DNA of 64,000 nt from Gautieria morchelliformis. Taxonomy: Eukaryota; Basidiomycota; Agaricomycetes; Gomphales; Gomphaceae. The notes beneath the pieces are model-generated. The model searched no databases and was not told the origin of the DNA. It saw nothing but the letters and a program-made list of their open reading frames with translations. Numbering within the stretch: position 1 is the stretch's first letter; each line of letters begins with the position of its first letter. The translations under genes and the position numbers were made by a program. The stretch spans positions 186,001 through 250,000 of the forward strand of contig WHVA01000063.1 of NCBI GenBank assembly GCA_015179125.1. Reading direction: 5' to 3'. Shown piece after piece: positions 11,089 to 21,592 of the stretch.

Positions 11089-11281
11089 TGTAAAGGAGTA
11101 AACTTAGAGCCTTGTGGGTATCACAAGAGCAGCAGAGATTGACCAAGCTGTGGGATTCTGATGCTACGTAGTGACGGTTTACAAGGTAAGTTAAGCTGGG
11201 GAACTGCCGGGCAGTTCCCATGCACTACTATACAGCGGGGTCTTGTGGACCCCCCCCCCCCTGGGAATCTACTTCCTTACA
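11089..11281 (-). repeat. right LTR of the non-autonomous element
   Basis: This 193-bp LTR is nearly identical to 8412-8604 and is followed by the target duplication AAAAT at 11282-11286. Confidence 0.95.
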
Positions 11282-11286
11282 AAAAT

Positions 11287-11607
11287 ACTGTGCAATGAAA
11301 GTTGAGATTGTCAGAAATTCTTGACAAGTCAAAATTGTGGTTGCAAAGTAGTACTATCACCGAATGCAAATCCTATCCTGTAGTTACGTAGGCTTAAGCA
11401 ATCCCATTCTTGCTGTTGTATCCATGGCCACTTAGTGAGAAATGTGGAGACTCTCCAAATGGATGTAAGTGGAATTAGTCTCACACAGACATTACTTTTC
11501 AATCACAAAGTCAAATTCATCAGGGCTCAGGATCAAGGGTGTTACAGTTACACTATATGCACCATCTGATGGCAATGTATGTTCCTAGTCTTTGCCCACT
11601 CCATTGC
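11287..11607. other. intergenic, 3' flank of the STAND gene
   Basis: This stretch is AT-richer than its neighbours and shows no gene. It may hold the 3' untranslated region of the reverse-strand receptor gene. Confidence 0.5.
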
Positions 11608-13503
11608 TTACCAGCAGTTGACAACCCCATAATGACCCTTTAATGATGCAGCCTGGAGCATATTGCTGTACTCACCCCCATGCACATTAATGTCTGCTCC
11701 CTGGTCCAGGAGCAGTTGAACAATTGCATGATGACCCTCTGATGATGCCATCTAAAGTACATTGCCATACTCACCGCCTTGCACATTGACATCTGCTCCC
11801 TTCTCCAGGAGCAGCTGAACAATGGCATGATGATCCCTTGATGATGCTGCCTGGAGCGCATTGCCATACCTGCCACTTTGCATATTGATGTCTGCCCCCT
11901 TCTCCAGGAGCAGTTGAACTATAGCATGATGACCCTGTAATGATGCCACCTGGAGCGCATTGCCATACTGGCCGCCTTGCGCATTTACATCTGCTCCCTT
12001 CTCGAGGAGCAGCTGAACAATGGCATGATGATCCCTTGATGATGCTGCCTGGAGTGCATTGCCATACTGGCCACCTTGTGCATTGACATCTGCTCCCTTG
12101 TCCAGGAGCAGCTGAACAATGGAATGATGGCCCATTGACGATGCTGCCTGGAGTGCATTGCCATACCAGCCACCTTGCACATTGACATCTGCTCCCTTGT
12201 CCAGGAACAGCTGAATAATGGCATGATGACCCATTGACGATGCCGCCTCAAGTGCATTGCCATACCTACCACCTTGCACATTGACATCTGCTCCCTTCTC
12301 TAGGAGCAGCTGAGCAATGGAATGATGATCCCTTGATGATGCTGACTGGAGCGCATTGCCATACTGGCCACCTTGTGCATTGACATCTGCTCCCCTCTCT
12401 AAGAGCAGCTGAACAATAGCATGATGACCCCCTGACGATGCTGCCTGGAGTGCATTGCCATACTGGCCGTCTTGTGAATTGATGTCTGCTCCCTTCTCCA
12501 GGAGCAGTTGAACTATAGCATGATGACCCCGTAATGATGCCACCTGGAGCACATTGCCATACTGGCCACCTTGCACATTGATGTCTGCTCCCTTCTCCAG
12601 GAGCAGCTGAGCAATGGAATGATGACCCCTTGATGATGCTGCCTGGAGCGCATTGCCATACTCACCACCTTGTGCATTGATGCCTGCTCCCTTCCCCAGG
12701 AGCAGCTGAACAATGGCATGATGACCCCTTGACAATGCTGCCTGGAGCGCATTGCAATACTGGCCGCCTTGCGCATTGACGTCTGCTCCCTCCTCCAGGA
12801 GCAACTCACAAATGGGATGATGACCAATTACCGATGCCGCCTGGAGCGCATTACCATGCCTGCCACCTTGCACATTGACCTCTGCTCCCTTCTCCAGGAG
12901 CAGCTCAACAATTGCACGATGACCCCTCGACGATGCTCCCTGGAGCGCACTGCCATACAGGCCACCTTGCCCGTTGATGTCTGCTCCCTTCTCCAGGAGC
13001 AGCTTAATTGTGGCATGATGACCTTTTGACGATGCCGCCTGGAGCGCATTGCCATACTGGCCACCTTCCACATTTACATCTGCTCCCTTCTCAAGGAGCA
13101 GCTGTACAATGGGATGATGTCCACTGAATGATGCTGCCTGGAGTGCATTGCCATACCTGCCACCTTGCACATTTACATCTGCTCCCTTCTCAAGAAGCAG
13201 CTCATTTGTGGGATGATGTCCACTGAATGATGCAGCCTGCAGCGCATTGCCATACTCACCACCTTGCACATTGACATCTGCGCCTTTCTCCAGGAGCAGC
13301 TGCATAATGGTATGATGACCCTGTGACAATGCCGCCTGGAGCGCGTTGCCATAGTTGCCGCCTTGCGCATTTACATCTGCTCCCTTCTCCAGGAGCAGCT
13401 CAATTGTAGGTTGATGTCCGCTGAACGATGCCGCCTGGAGCGCATTGCCATACTCGCCGCCTTGCGCATTGATGTCCGCTCCATTCTCTAGAAGTTCCCG
13501 GGA
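11608..13503 (-). repeat. array of about 19 near-identical 99-bp ankyrin units
   Basis: The units encode 33 residues of the pattern GADVNxQGGxYGNALQAAS followed by xxGHHxIxxLLLEK. Eighteen units are read before the stop at 11752; the last part of unit 18 and unit 19 lie beyond it in the same frame. Conserved positions are almost invariant, and variation clusters at a few sites (after Q, before Y, after S and around GHH). High identity between neighbours points to recent unequal crossing-over or gene conversion. Confidence 0.93.
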
Positions 13504-16078
13504 TACTATTGTTAGGCCAGCCTCTGACATGTAATAGATAAGAGCACGATTCCTCAAATACCAATGTGGGTAACAAAGCTCTAGCCAAGTCGAGTACACT
13601 GTACTCTCGGGTTGTAGATGATCCGTGATTAGCCGGCGCAAAGTCGGGTCATCATCGTTATCTGGTTGAGTATGGCGAATCCAGTATTTCGCCGCATATG
13701 AACATAATGGATGTAACATCCGTATATCTCGGCTTATGCTATGCTGGTTGAATTGCAGTAAGTAGGTCAGGCATGTCTTAGCAATGAACGTATTAGCCAG
13801 TTTCGTGTCGCAGTGATAGAATGACAACTTCCTGTGGGTACGGAGAGATTCCGAGACCAAGTATTCACGGACGGAGAAATGGGCTAGTGTGAGTTCGGTG
13901 ATCTTTCCCTGGTCGTCCTTGAAGTAACCTGGGTAATAATAGGGCAGTTCGTCTAGGTCTGTAATTGTGATCAGGCTGGAACACAGGGTCAGGATATCCC
14001 GTGGATCGTCAAAGCGCCGATCAGGATCAAATAGCGGTCCATTTTTGCCATCAGGAATTGTGGCAAGCACCTCCACAGCCTCGCGGAGTGAAACCTTGTC
14101 GACTGAGAAAGCGAGCCATTGCAACAGTTTCAGGGCATAGTCTCTATTACCCTCATCGATGTCCAGGAGAATCCTATCGTAGGTCTCGTATAGGGTCTTT
14201 GGTAGACTCGTGAGTGCCTTCTTGAGCTCGTGTGGAGATCGGCACTTTCGTAGGGCATCCAGCTGACAAACAACCCATCGAAACCTGGCAGCCCAGTTGG
14301 CAACGATCTTCGGAAAGGTGAAGAGGCTACATACATTCCATGCGCACCGTCACTCAACGTAGTTTTGATTTTTTCCTTCTTCTCTGCCGAGTATTTACTG
14401 AGCTTGTTATCATTCGTAAGTGCCCTGGACACATAGACTCGGATGTCGCTGTCGACGAGACCTTCGTCCATAAATACCTGATGTGAAACCAAGTCCCGCA
14501 GCGTCTTCTCGATGTCTTGCTCGTATCGACTCGTTGCTAGAAGGCGTAATGTGTCAAGGTTCCATCCGTGGATTTCTTTGATCAGTTTCAGAAATGGATG
14601 TCGGTCGGGACATTCATCGAGGGCATCGAAGATAATGTACACGTTCTTCTGGAAAGTGCCAATGATGGACTTAAGCGTTGACTTGAGCTCCTCCAGAGAT
14701 GGCGATTCTTGACCATTCTTTTTGTCAAATAGTTGGGCCAGGTAGTTGAAGGTCGTGGCAGGGGTCTTGGTGCTTTTCAAGGACAGCTGTTTGATCAAAG
14801 CACGAAGGAGGCTGGTTGGTTCTATACCCTTGCTGCGAAAATCGAAATAAAAGAATGCGACTGCGAGTGAGGGGTCTGATATGCATTGATGAGAGACTTC
14901 TCTTATGATGGTAGAACTTGGTGAACGAGTTCGTCAGCATGGTACCTAGATATCCGAAGAAATTTGAATTGTTTACCATAAGATAGTCTTCCCCGCGCCA
15001 GCTGTGTGTGCTTATCAGCGGCGATCATCAGACAAGTAGAGAACGTACCTTTGCCGTGAAGCCATAGGAACGACTTGGGCTGGCTTTTCCATTCCTGGAA
15101 GCTTTCTCCCTGCAAAAACCACGAGCCGGTGTGTTCCTCCCACTCCCCAGCGGCATTCAAATGTTTCGACTCGTAATCAGGAGCTGCCAGCCACTTGTAG
15201 ATATCCTGACGACGTTGGTTGTCATGCACCTCCAGCACCAAACGTCTGTCCGCATGATAAGGGATCATTGGCCATCGAGGGTAGGGATTTGAACGCACGC
15301 TTGGTCAATGGATAAGGCCACAACAAGCTGCTGCTGGAACTTTAGCAGGCTGTCGAGAATCTTGTTAACCTCGCCTTGCTTGAATGCATACACCAGCGCT
15401 TCTTTGCGAGATGCGCGTACAATCTTCGTTTCTAACTTCTTCGAAAGGCTCTGCAGCTGGACGTGACAATCCCTGAGAACCCGAGGTAAGTTCATGTGAT
15501 CATCTTTGATTTCCGAGGCATTCCCTGCTGTGTTTTCGCCTTCGGCTGTTAAGGAATCACCCGTTGTCGCATTGGGGGAGGGTATGCCATCTGGGCGTTC
15601 ACACTGGCTGTCTATCATGTTCTTGCCTCCGTGGCGCTTGAAGTTCTTCAATAGGCGTTTTATAAGACCCGTACGCTCACTTGGCATGGATTCAGTGAGC
15701 CCATAGCCGGGTCGTGCGTCGTCCTCGCTCTTCCTCACCTCAGGGATCCCGCCTGTCGTTTGATCGCCATGCGATATCTCGAGCGCGGTCATCAAAGTCG
15801 GCAATCGAGAGAACGTCTGGGATTCCTCAGCCACTGTGAGCTTGTGGAGGTCAAGAAGGACCCCCTGTAGTCCGGAGACTTGGTCGCTGAGTCTGGTCAT
15901 ATCCTTGGACGCATTCCTGTATGCAATTCGATACGCGGAGCATTTGGTGATAACATCTTCGGTGGTCCGGACGACGGCGATGACACTCGCTGAGTGGGTT
16001 GATGAGCATCGCAGTTAGAAGGAAGATAAATACAGCCGACTTGCCTGCTACTGCCAGACCTGCCAGAGCTTCAGCCAT
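11752..16078 (-). CDS. NACHT-ankyrin STAND receptor (fungal NLR-like), 1353 aa
   Basis: This is a fungal STAND protein of the type linked to self/non-self recognition and cell death. Six exons fit with continuous phase: 16078-16045, 15989-15299, 15245-15049, 15001-14977, 14916-14335 and 14284-11752. Residues 1 to about 230 form a helical fungal STAND N-terminal domain (MAEALAGLAVA...YRIAYRNASKDM) with a basic patch. The NACHT domain follows: P-loop GKAGAGKT at 306-313 and Walker B FDALDE at 412-417. After a helical linker come ankyrin repeats from about residue 775. Intron 1 is GC-AG, and the intron at 15048-15002 splits the P-loop alanine codon. The stop at 11752-11754 replaces a CAG that is normal in the repeats, and ankyrin sequence continues in frame to 11608, so the protein may be slightly shortened. 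The family is certain; the biological role is inferred. Confidence 0.93.
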
Positions 16079-16330
16079 TGCGTCGAGTCGATGGTTACTT
16101 ACGGTGGAAATATTGACAGTCCAGGGCTGCTACCTCGTGTTATGGCAATGCCCTTGTGCCGTTTGGGGCCTGCCTAAAAAGAAGGTGTGACAGTCAAGGC
16201 GATGTGCTTCGCGGGCCAGGCAAGCCCTCTACGGTTAGCAGTATTGGAGTAAGGACTGATAAGCCGACATCGCGGCTTGATATAAGTCCGCCCACAACGG
16301 CCCACCGAGCCCGTTTCATTCTTAGAACCG
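16079..16330. promoter_or_regulatory. divergent promoter between the STAND gene and fcf2
   Basis: This 252-bp spacer separates the start codons of two divergently transcribed genes, so both promoters must lie here. No clear TATA box is seen. Confidence 0.55.
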
Positions 16331-17259
16331 ATGATTACTGAGTTTGTTGACGAGAGCGACTCAGACTCCACCACACCAGAATACCTCGAATCTCTTCTCG
16401 CAAAGGCCAAGGCTGCCGCAGCGAACAAAACTCGAGCTAGGCGCAATGTAGAAGAGGAAGTGATTCGATTAGACGAGGATGAGGACCAGACGTGCGTATG
16501 CAACTCGCCCTAGAGCAGCGCTTCATGAATACTTGAACCCAGACCACTTCCTCGCTTGGACCCTGGGCCGTCACTTCCTCGTCCATATTTCAACCTTGGG
16601 TCTTCTCGGGCAGAACCGTCTTCGCTCCTTCACGATCTTGAAGCCGAAACCATAAATCTTTCTGCACCATCCCAACCTTCCGCTCCACCTCCTCCTCCGG
16701 AGTTAAACAAAGATGGTAAACTAATGACCAAACGGCAGAAGAAAGAGGTAAGTGTCCCATGTGACGCGACCCTTGGTGCCTTTCTGAACCAAGTACTGAA
16801 CAGCAAAGGAGAGCAACGGCGGGCCCAGACTGGTATGATCTACCAGCCCCCGCAGCCGCAGATTTACCGAGACTACATCGTGAAGTCGAGGCCCTTCGAC
16901 TCCGCAATTCATTGGACCCAAAGCGTTTCTACCGTAAGGAGGAAGGCGAAGCGAAAGGGATCAAAGGTCTACCAAAGCATTTCGCGGTAAGTCTTATCCT
17001 GCTTTCATGTGCGAATCCTTTTTTTAAATTCCCATCACAGATTGGCACTATCCTCCCTTCACCAACGCCATTTGGCACACCTAGTGCGGACAATCTTCCA
17101 AGGGCTCAGCGGAAGCGAACCATAGTTGATGAGCTTGTCGATGATGCTGAGGCGAAGCGATATGCTAAGAAAAAGTTCCTGGATCTTCAGGGCGTGCGCG
17201 GCGAAAGGGGGAAAGGTACTTGGGCGAGAAAACAAGCCGCACGACGTGGAAAGTGGTAG
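16331..17259 (+). CDS. FCF2: Fcf2-type pre-rRNA processing protein, 255 aa
   Basis: Fcf2 is a nucleolar factor needed for early cleavages of the pre-rRNA that give 18S rRNA. Four exons keep phase: 16331-16491, 16543-16747, 16804-16986 and 17041-17259. The N-terminal part is acidic (DESDSDS, then LDEDED) and low in complexity. The C-terminal Fcf2 domain begins at GPDWYDLPAP, continues through LDPKRFYRKEE and LPKHFAIGTI, and ends with QRKRTIVDELVDDAEAKRYA and a basic tail. This is the usual layout of the family. The stop codon is only about 108 bp upstream of the start codon of the next gene on the same strand. A decayed second copy lies at 31245-32389 in reverse. Confidence 0.93.
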
Positions 17260-17366
17260 ATACAGATACCGTATAGCTATTATTGTGATTTTATCCAAAC
17301 GTTCATCGCACCCAGTTTGACTGCGAGTTCGTGTTCACGCCGCTGCGTGACTTAGCCCCCGCGCGC

Positions 17367-20300
17367 ATGCTCCCCAGTCCCGCACTGAAGCCTAGCATCA
17401 TCGCCCGCACCATTGCCCGCCCCCCGTCTCGTACTCCCAATCTCTTTCGCAGATCCCCAATCAGCCCTCGTCGTGCACTCCTCGTCTTGGGTGTCGCTGT
17501 ATCCGTCCCTTTCATACACTCTACATACAAGGCTACCAACCGTATATACCACTCTACGTATACGTTTCCCAGCCGTCACGCTACCCGGCCGTTCGCTTCA
17601 GTGTCCTTTGGATCTTTTGGAACCATGCCTGAGTCTAAGCCTGGTGCGTTTTACTTATTATGCGCTGGCTGTTTTTCTCTTTTATGTGGTGCGACGGGTG
17701 CCACTGCGTAGCGTAATCGTGACGGGTGGTTGTATGATGACCTGACCGTGCTGGTACCACGCACGTCCATGTGATCTAATGCACCATCCCGCAGTCTTGA
17801 CACCCCCTCAACCTCCCCCAACATGGTCCCACACCCCTTCCTCTATACTCTCCCTCACAACCGCCGCCATTGAATCCACCCGCACCCTCCATGACAAGAT
17901 CGCGTCCCTCGATCCCTCCTCTCTCTCCTTCGCCTCCGTCATGCTCCCCCTCGCCGCCGCCGAAGCCCGTCTCGAGTCGATCACCGAGCCGCTATCATTC
18001 TATCAAAACGTCGCCGTCGACAAGGCCCTGCGAGATGCCAGCAATGAGGCGGAGGTGATGCTCCGTGACTTCGGCGTAGAGGCATCGATGCGGGTGGATG
18101 TCTACGCTGCCGTGAAGGGCGCGGCGGAGGCCGTGGAGAGGGCGGAGGAGGAGGGCGTGAAACTTGAGGCCGAGGAAAAACGGCTCGTGGAGAAGATGAT
18201 ATTGGATGGGAAGAGGGCGGGGTTGGCGTTGCCGGAGGCGGAGAGGAACGTGCTAATGGATGTGGGTGCTAACCGAGCCTTTTCTTCGCGTGTGCCTGGG
18301 TTGATGAGCTGGTTTTAGCTCAAGAAAGAGCTCTCTCAAACGTGTCTGGAGTTCTCCAAGAACTTCAACGAGGAAAACGTGAGCACTCTCGCGAATTAAC
18401 TCTTTCGTGCGCACTGCAGACAGCAAAAACACAGGGCACCGTGAGATTCACGCTTGCCGAGCTCGACGGTGTGCCCACAGACGTTCTGTCCGGGTACAAA
18501 AAGATTCCCGCGTCGGGGGATACCCCAGAGTTGTACGAGATTACATTTAAGACGCCGGACATCACACCAGTGGTACGTCGTGCGATTCCTTAGACCACGG
18601 CTGGCGATTCACTCTCATACTCTCGCCGCCCCCCTACTCTGCATCCTCCAGTTTAAATTCGCCACCAACCCCTCCACCCGTCGCCGCGCCTCCATGGCCT
18701 TTGAGGCCCGTCTTGCCATCAATGTGCCCCTCTTCACAAAGGCGCTTGCGCTGCGCCGGAGGATTGCAAGCCTGCTGGGGTACAAGACGTGGGCCGATTT
18801 CGTGACGGAAGATAAAATGGTGGGGAGTGCGGAGGGAGTGTTCAAGGTGGGGTTAATTCTAATCAAATGTTATCCCAATGGCGTGGTGCTGGGCTCAATT
18901 TCGCTGCTACTGATTTTTTCTGCGCTGTGATAGTTCCTAGATGACATCCTGGCAAAACTGAAGCCCGTGGGCATCAAAGACCGCCAGGTGCTCCTCGCGC
19001 TCAAGAAGGAAGAACACCTCGAAAAAGGACTTCCGTTCGACAATGAGTTTTATCTCTGGGATTATCGGTTCTTGCTTCCTTCCCCTCGCTTCCCCGTGAT
19101 CGACTAATATACTCTCCAGATATTACGATCGCAAGTATGTCGAGAAGACGCTTTCCCTCGATGACTCCCTCGTCAAGGAGTACTTCCGGGTCGATACCGT
19201 CGTAGGGTCGATATTGGAAATATACCAGGATTTACTGGGAGTAGAGTTCAGGAAGTGCGAGGGGCAAGTGTGGCATCCAGGTGGGCGGTCACGCGTTCTG
19301 GTGTGTATATGCGTTAAGCGAGAATCGGACCATTCCAGAGGTGCAGCAGTTCTCAGTGTGGGAGAAAGGCGCGAAGGACGAAACTGGCTTCGTAGGATAC
19401 ACCTACCTTGATCTGTTCCCACGCGGTATGCCCTTTCTTCATGATCTACATTCCGCCTTGCTCACCCCCAACCCCACAGAGAATAAATACAGCCACGCCG
19501 CCGTGTGGCCTCTCATCGCCGGATACCAGCTCACCCCTGTAGACTCCCAGCTCGGCACCCACTCTGACGGCCAGGCAGGCCCTACCACAGGGCGCAACTA
19601 TCCCGTCACCGCAATGGTGGCCAACCTCGCTAAGGCGACTCCCGAAAAGCCGGCGCTGATGCGGCACGATGATGTGGTGACTTTCTTCCATGAGATGGGC
19701 CATGTGTTCCATGGGCTGTTGAGTCGGGTCAAGTTTTCAAGGTTCCATGGGACAAGGTAGGTTGTTTTGTTGTTTTGCTTTCACCCCCTTCCTCTTTAGT
19801 TTTGTGGCATCGGTATTGTGGCTGATCGATGGGGCTTGACGTAGTGTTGCAAGAGACTTTGTGGAGGCGCCGTCGCAGATGCTCGAAAACTGGTGCGTAC
19901 TCCCTGCGTTTGGTATCGGTCTTCGTGCTGTTGATACCAGAATGGTGTAGGTGCTGGGAGCCCAAGGTCTTGCGCAAGATGTCCTCCCACTACCAGACGA
20001 AAGAGCCGCTCTCGGACGAGTTGATCGATAAGCTCATTAAGAGGTCGGTATGCCGCTATATGTGATAGTGGCGCACGTGCTTACGCCGCGTGCGCTTGTG
20101 GGATCAAGCCGGTACACGAATGTGGGCTTGTTTTACCTCCGCCAGGGATTCTTCGCCACGTTCGATATGAAAGTCCACACGGACCAAGGTATGAGTCGCT
20201 CGCCGTGAAGCACGACCACAACTAACACATCTTCACGTCGCAGTCGAAGAGGACTACACCGCCCTCTGGAACAACCTCCGCGAGTCCATCTCCCTCGTGA

Positions 20301-20758
20301 AGAATGACAAGGAGTTCGCGCCCGGCCAGGGGTCGTTTGGGCACCTTATGGGCGGATACGATGCGGGGTATTATGGGTATATGTACAGCTTGGTATTCGC
20401 GGCGGATATGTACGCGACTGTTTTCAAGGCGGATCCGCTGGATCCAAAGTTCGGTAAGCCGCTTGTTGCTCTTTTTTTTCTTGGGTTTCTATGGGTTTCC
20501 TTGCCTGCCACCTTGTCTTGGTATTAGCGTTAAACTGTAATTCTCACCCCCTTTTCCAATGAAGGAAAACTATATCGAGACAAGATCCTCCTCCCAGGGG
20601 GGAGCAGAAATGAGTCCACTTCCCTCAGAGTAAGCTCCTCTCCCCACTCTTGAAGTCTCACACTTACTCGCATCGATCCGTAGGAATTTTTGGGACGTGA
20701 TCCTACGTCCGATGCGTTCCTCAAAGAGCTCTTCGGGACAGTGCCAGCGAATTTGTGA
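17367..20758 (+). CDS. M3 zinc oligopeptidase (saccharolysin/thimet type), 793 aa
   Basis: This metallopeptidase degrades short peptides in cytosol or mitochondria. Fifteen exons keep phase from ATG 17367 to TGA 20756-20758. The zinc site is HEMGH at residues 582-586, with the third ligand E611 in VEAPSQMLEN, 25 residues on, as in thimet oligopeptidase. Other family landmarks are FYQNVAVDK, GYTYLDLFPR and the C-terminal FLKELFG. Exon 1 adds about 92 residues rich in Arg, Ser and Pro with a hydrophobic stretch (ALLVLGVAVSVPFI), which looks like a mitochondrial or membrane targeting extension. Intron 1 (17644-17794) is long and contains an ATG at 17779 in frame with exon 2, so a shorter cytosolic form is possible. 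Copies follow at 21593 and 24881. Confidence 0.95.
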
Positions 20759-20912
20759 GCTGCGATCTGGGGGGTATAGGGAATATCTTGTATCTACGAA
20801 CGAGGGGGGCGCATATTACTTATACATCGACGAGTGATGGCGTTTCTTCGATGCGTTGGGTATGCTTCAAGAATTTCCTGCGGGCTATCCACACCAACTA
20901 CGGCAGTCAGGG

Positions 20913-21592
20913 CCCCTTACGCCATTACGGGGGGTCTCTCGGCGTATGGGAAGGGTTCTGCTCTGGAATCGGCCAGAATGCTGAAAGACCCGGTTGCTGC
21001 ACCGGCATGGCATTAGCTTACATGGAGGCTGAGGTGGCGCGAGGTAGCACAAGTGGACTGCGTTTAGATCCCGCTGTCTTCGGACCTGAGAAGAGATGCG
21101 AGTGGGTCAGGATAATGTAACATTTCACTGCTTTCTGTGAGAAATGCTCATCTTGTAGCAACTCTGACAAGGTGTGGACGGCCGTGGTTACATATCCTAG
21201 ACTCTAGTGGGTTGCATCAGCGTTAGAAGGGGGGGGGAGGGGCGCGGGGGCGGGGGAGTTGGGTGCACTAATATGATGCATCTATGAACAGATGCTTCAC
21301 CCGGTCTAGCTGAATCTGAATAGACATGTTCTGGGTTCTGTTATGGTTATGTATTCAGAGGCCACATACAGCACCGATAGATGTATAGGTAAGTATCTGG
21401 ATTATTGCTGCTTCTGTCCCATGGTCTTTACCACGGTATGGACCCATCAGTGTATCACGCTAGCCCAGGTTAGTAAGTACGCGAAGTTGGTCACGTGCGC
21501 GGCTCTACGAATATTGATGGGTGGCGACCTAGGCTAATTGCAGGGTGATCAAGGCGTGAACGTACTTCTAACACAGTGAACTATCATCTACA
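20913..21592. other. spacer between the peptidase copies
   Basis: No gene is seen. A G-rich run at about 21228-21260 could form a G-quadruplex on the plus strand. Confidence 0.55.

Larger units (their letters stand above)
8412..11281 (-). mobile_element. complete non-autonomous LTR element of family A
   Basis: The element is 2870 bp long, flanked by the direct 5-bp repeat AAAAT (8407-8411 and 11282-11286), with two 193-bp LTRs (8412-8604 and 11089-11281). The LTR termini are TGTAA and TTACA. The LTRs are homologous, in reverse, to those of A1. Inside, on the minus strand, are a short gag-leader-like frame (10594-11064, with a charged coiled-coil-like start) and a segment near 9180-9410 related to the gag leader of A2 (shared motif PPPAVPV, then QDVRFRNEP). 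There is no trace of RT or integrase, so it must have moved with enzymes supplied by a relative. The two LTRs differ at only two sites, so insertion was recent. The interior is dominated by hairpins. Confidence 0.9.

Noticed and set aside
9825-11101. Long plus-strand frames across the hairpin array
   Set aside because: GC-rich tandem repeats stay open in several frames at once; the element's gag-like sequence is on the minus strand.
11640-13370. Several short periodic open frames with Met/Cys/Ser/Arg-rich repeats inside the ankyrin region
   Set aside because: They are alternative frames of the 99-bp ankyrin repeats and inherit the periodicity; the ankyrin frame explains the sequence fully.
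17331-17366. Upstream start of the M3 peptidase
   Set aside because: It begins with GTG; the first ATG in frame is 17367.
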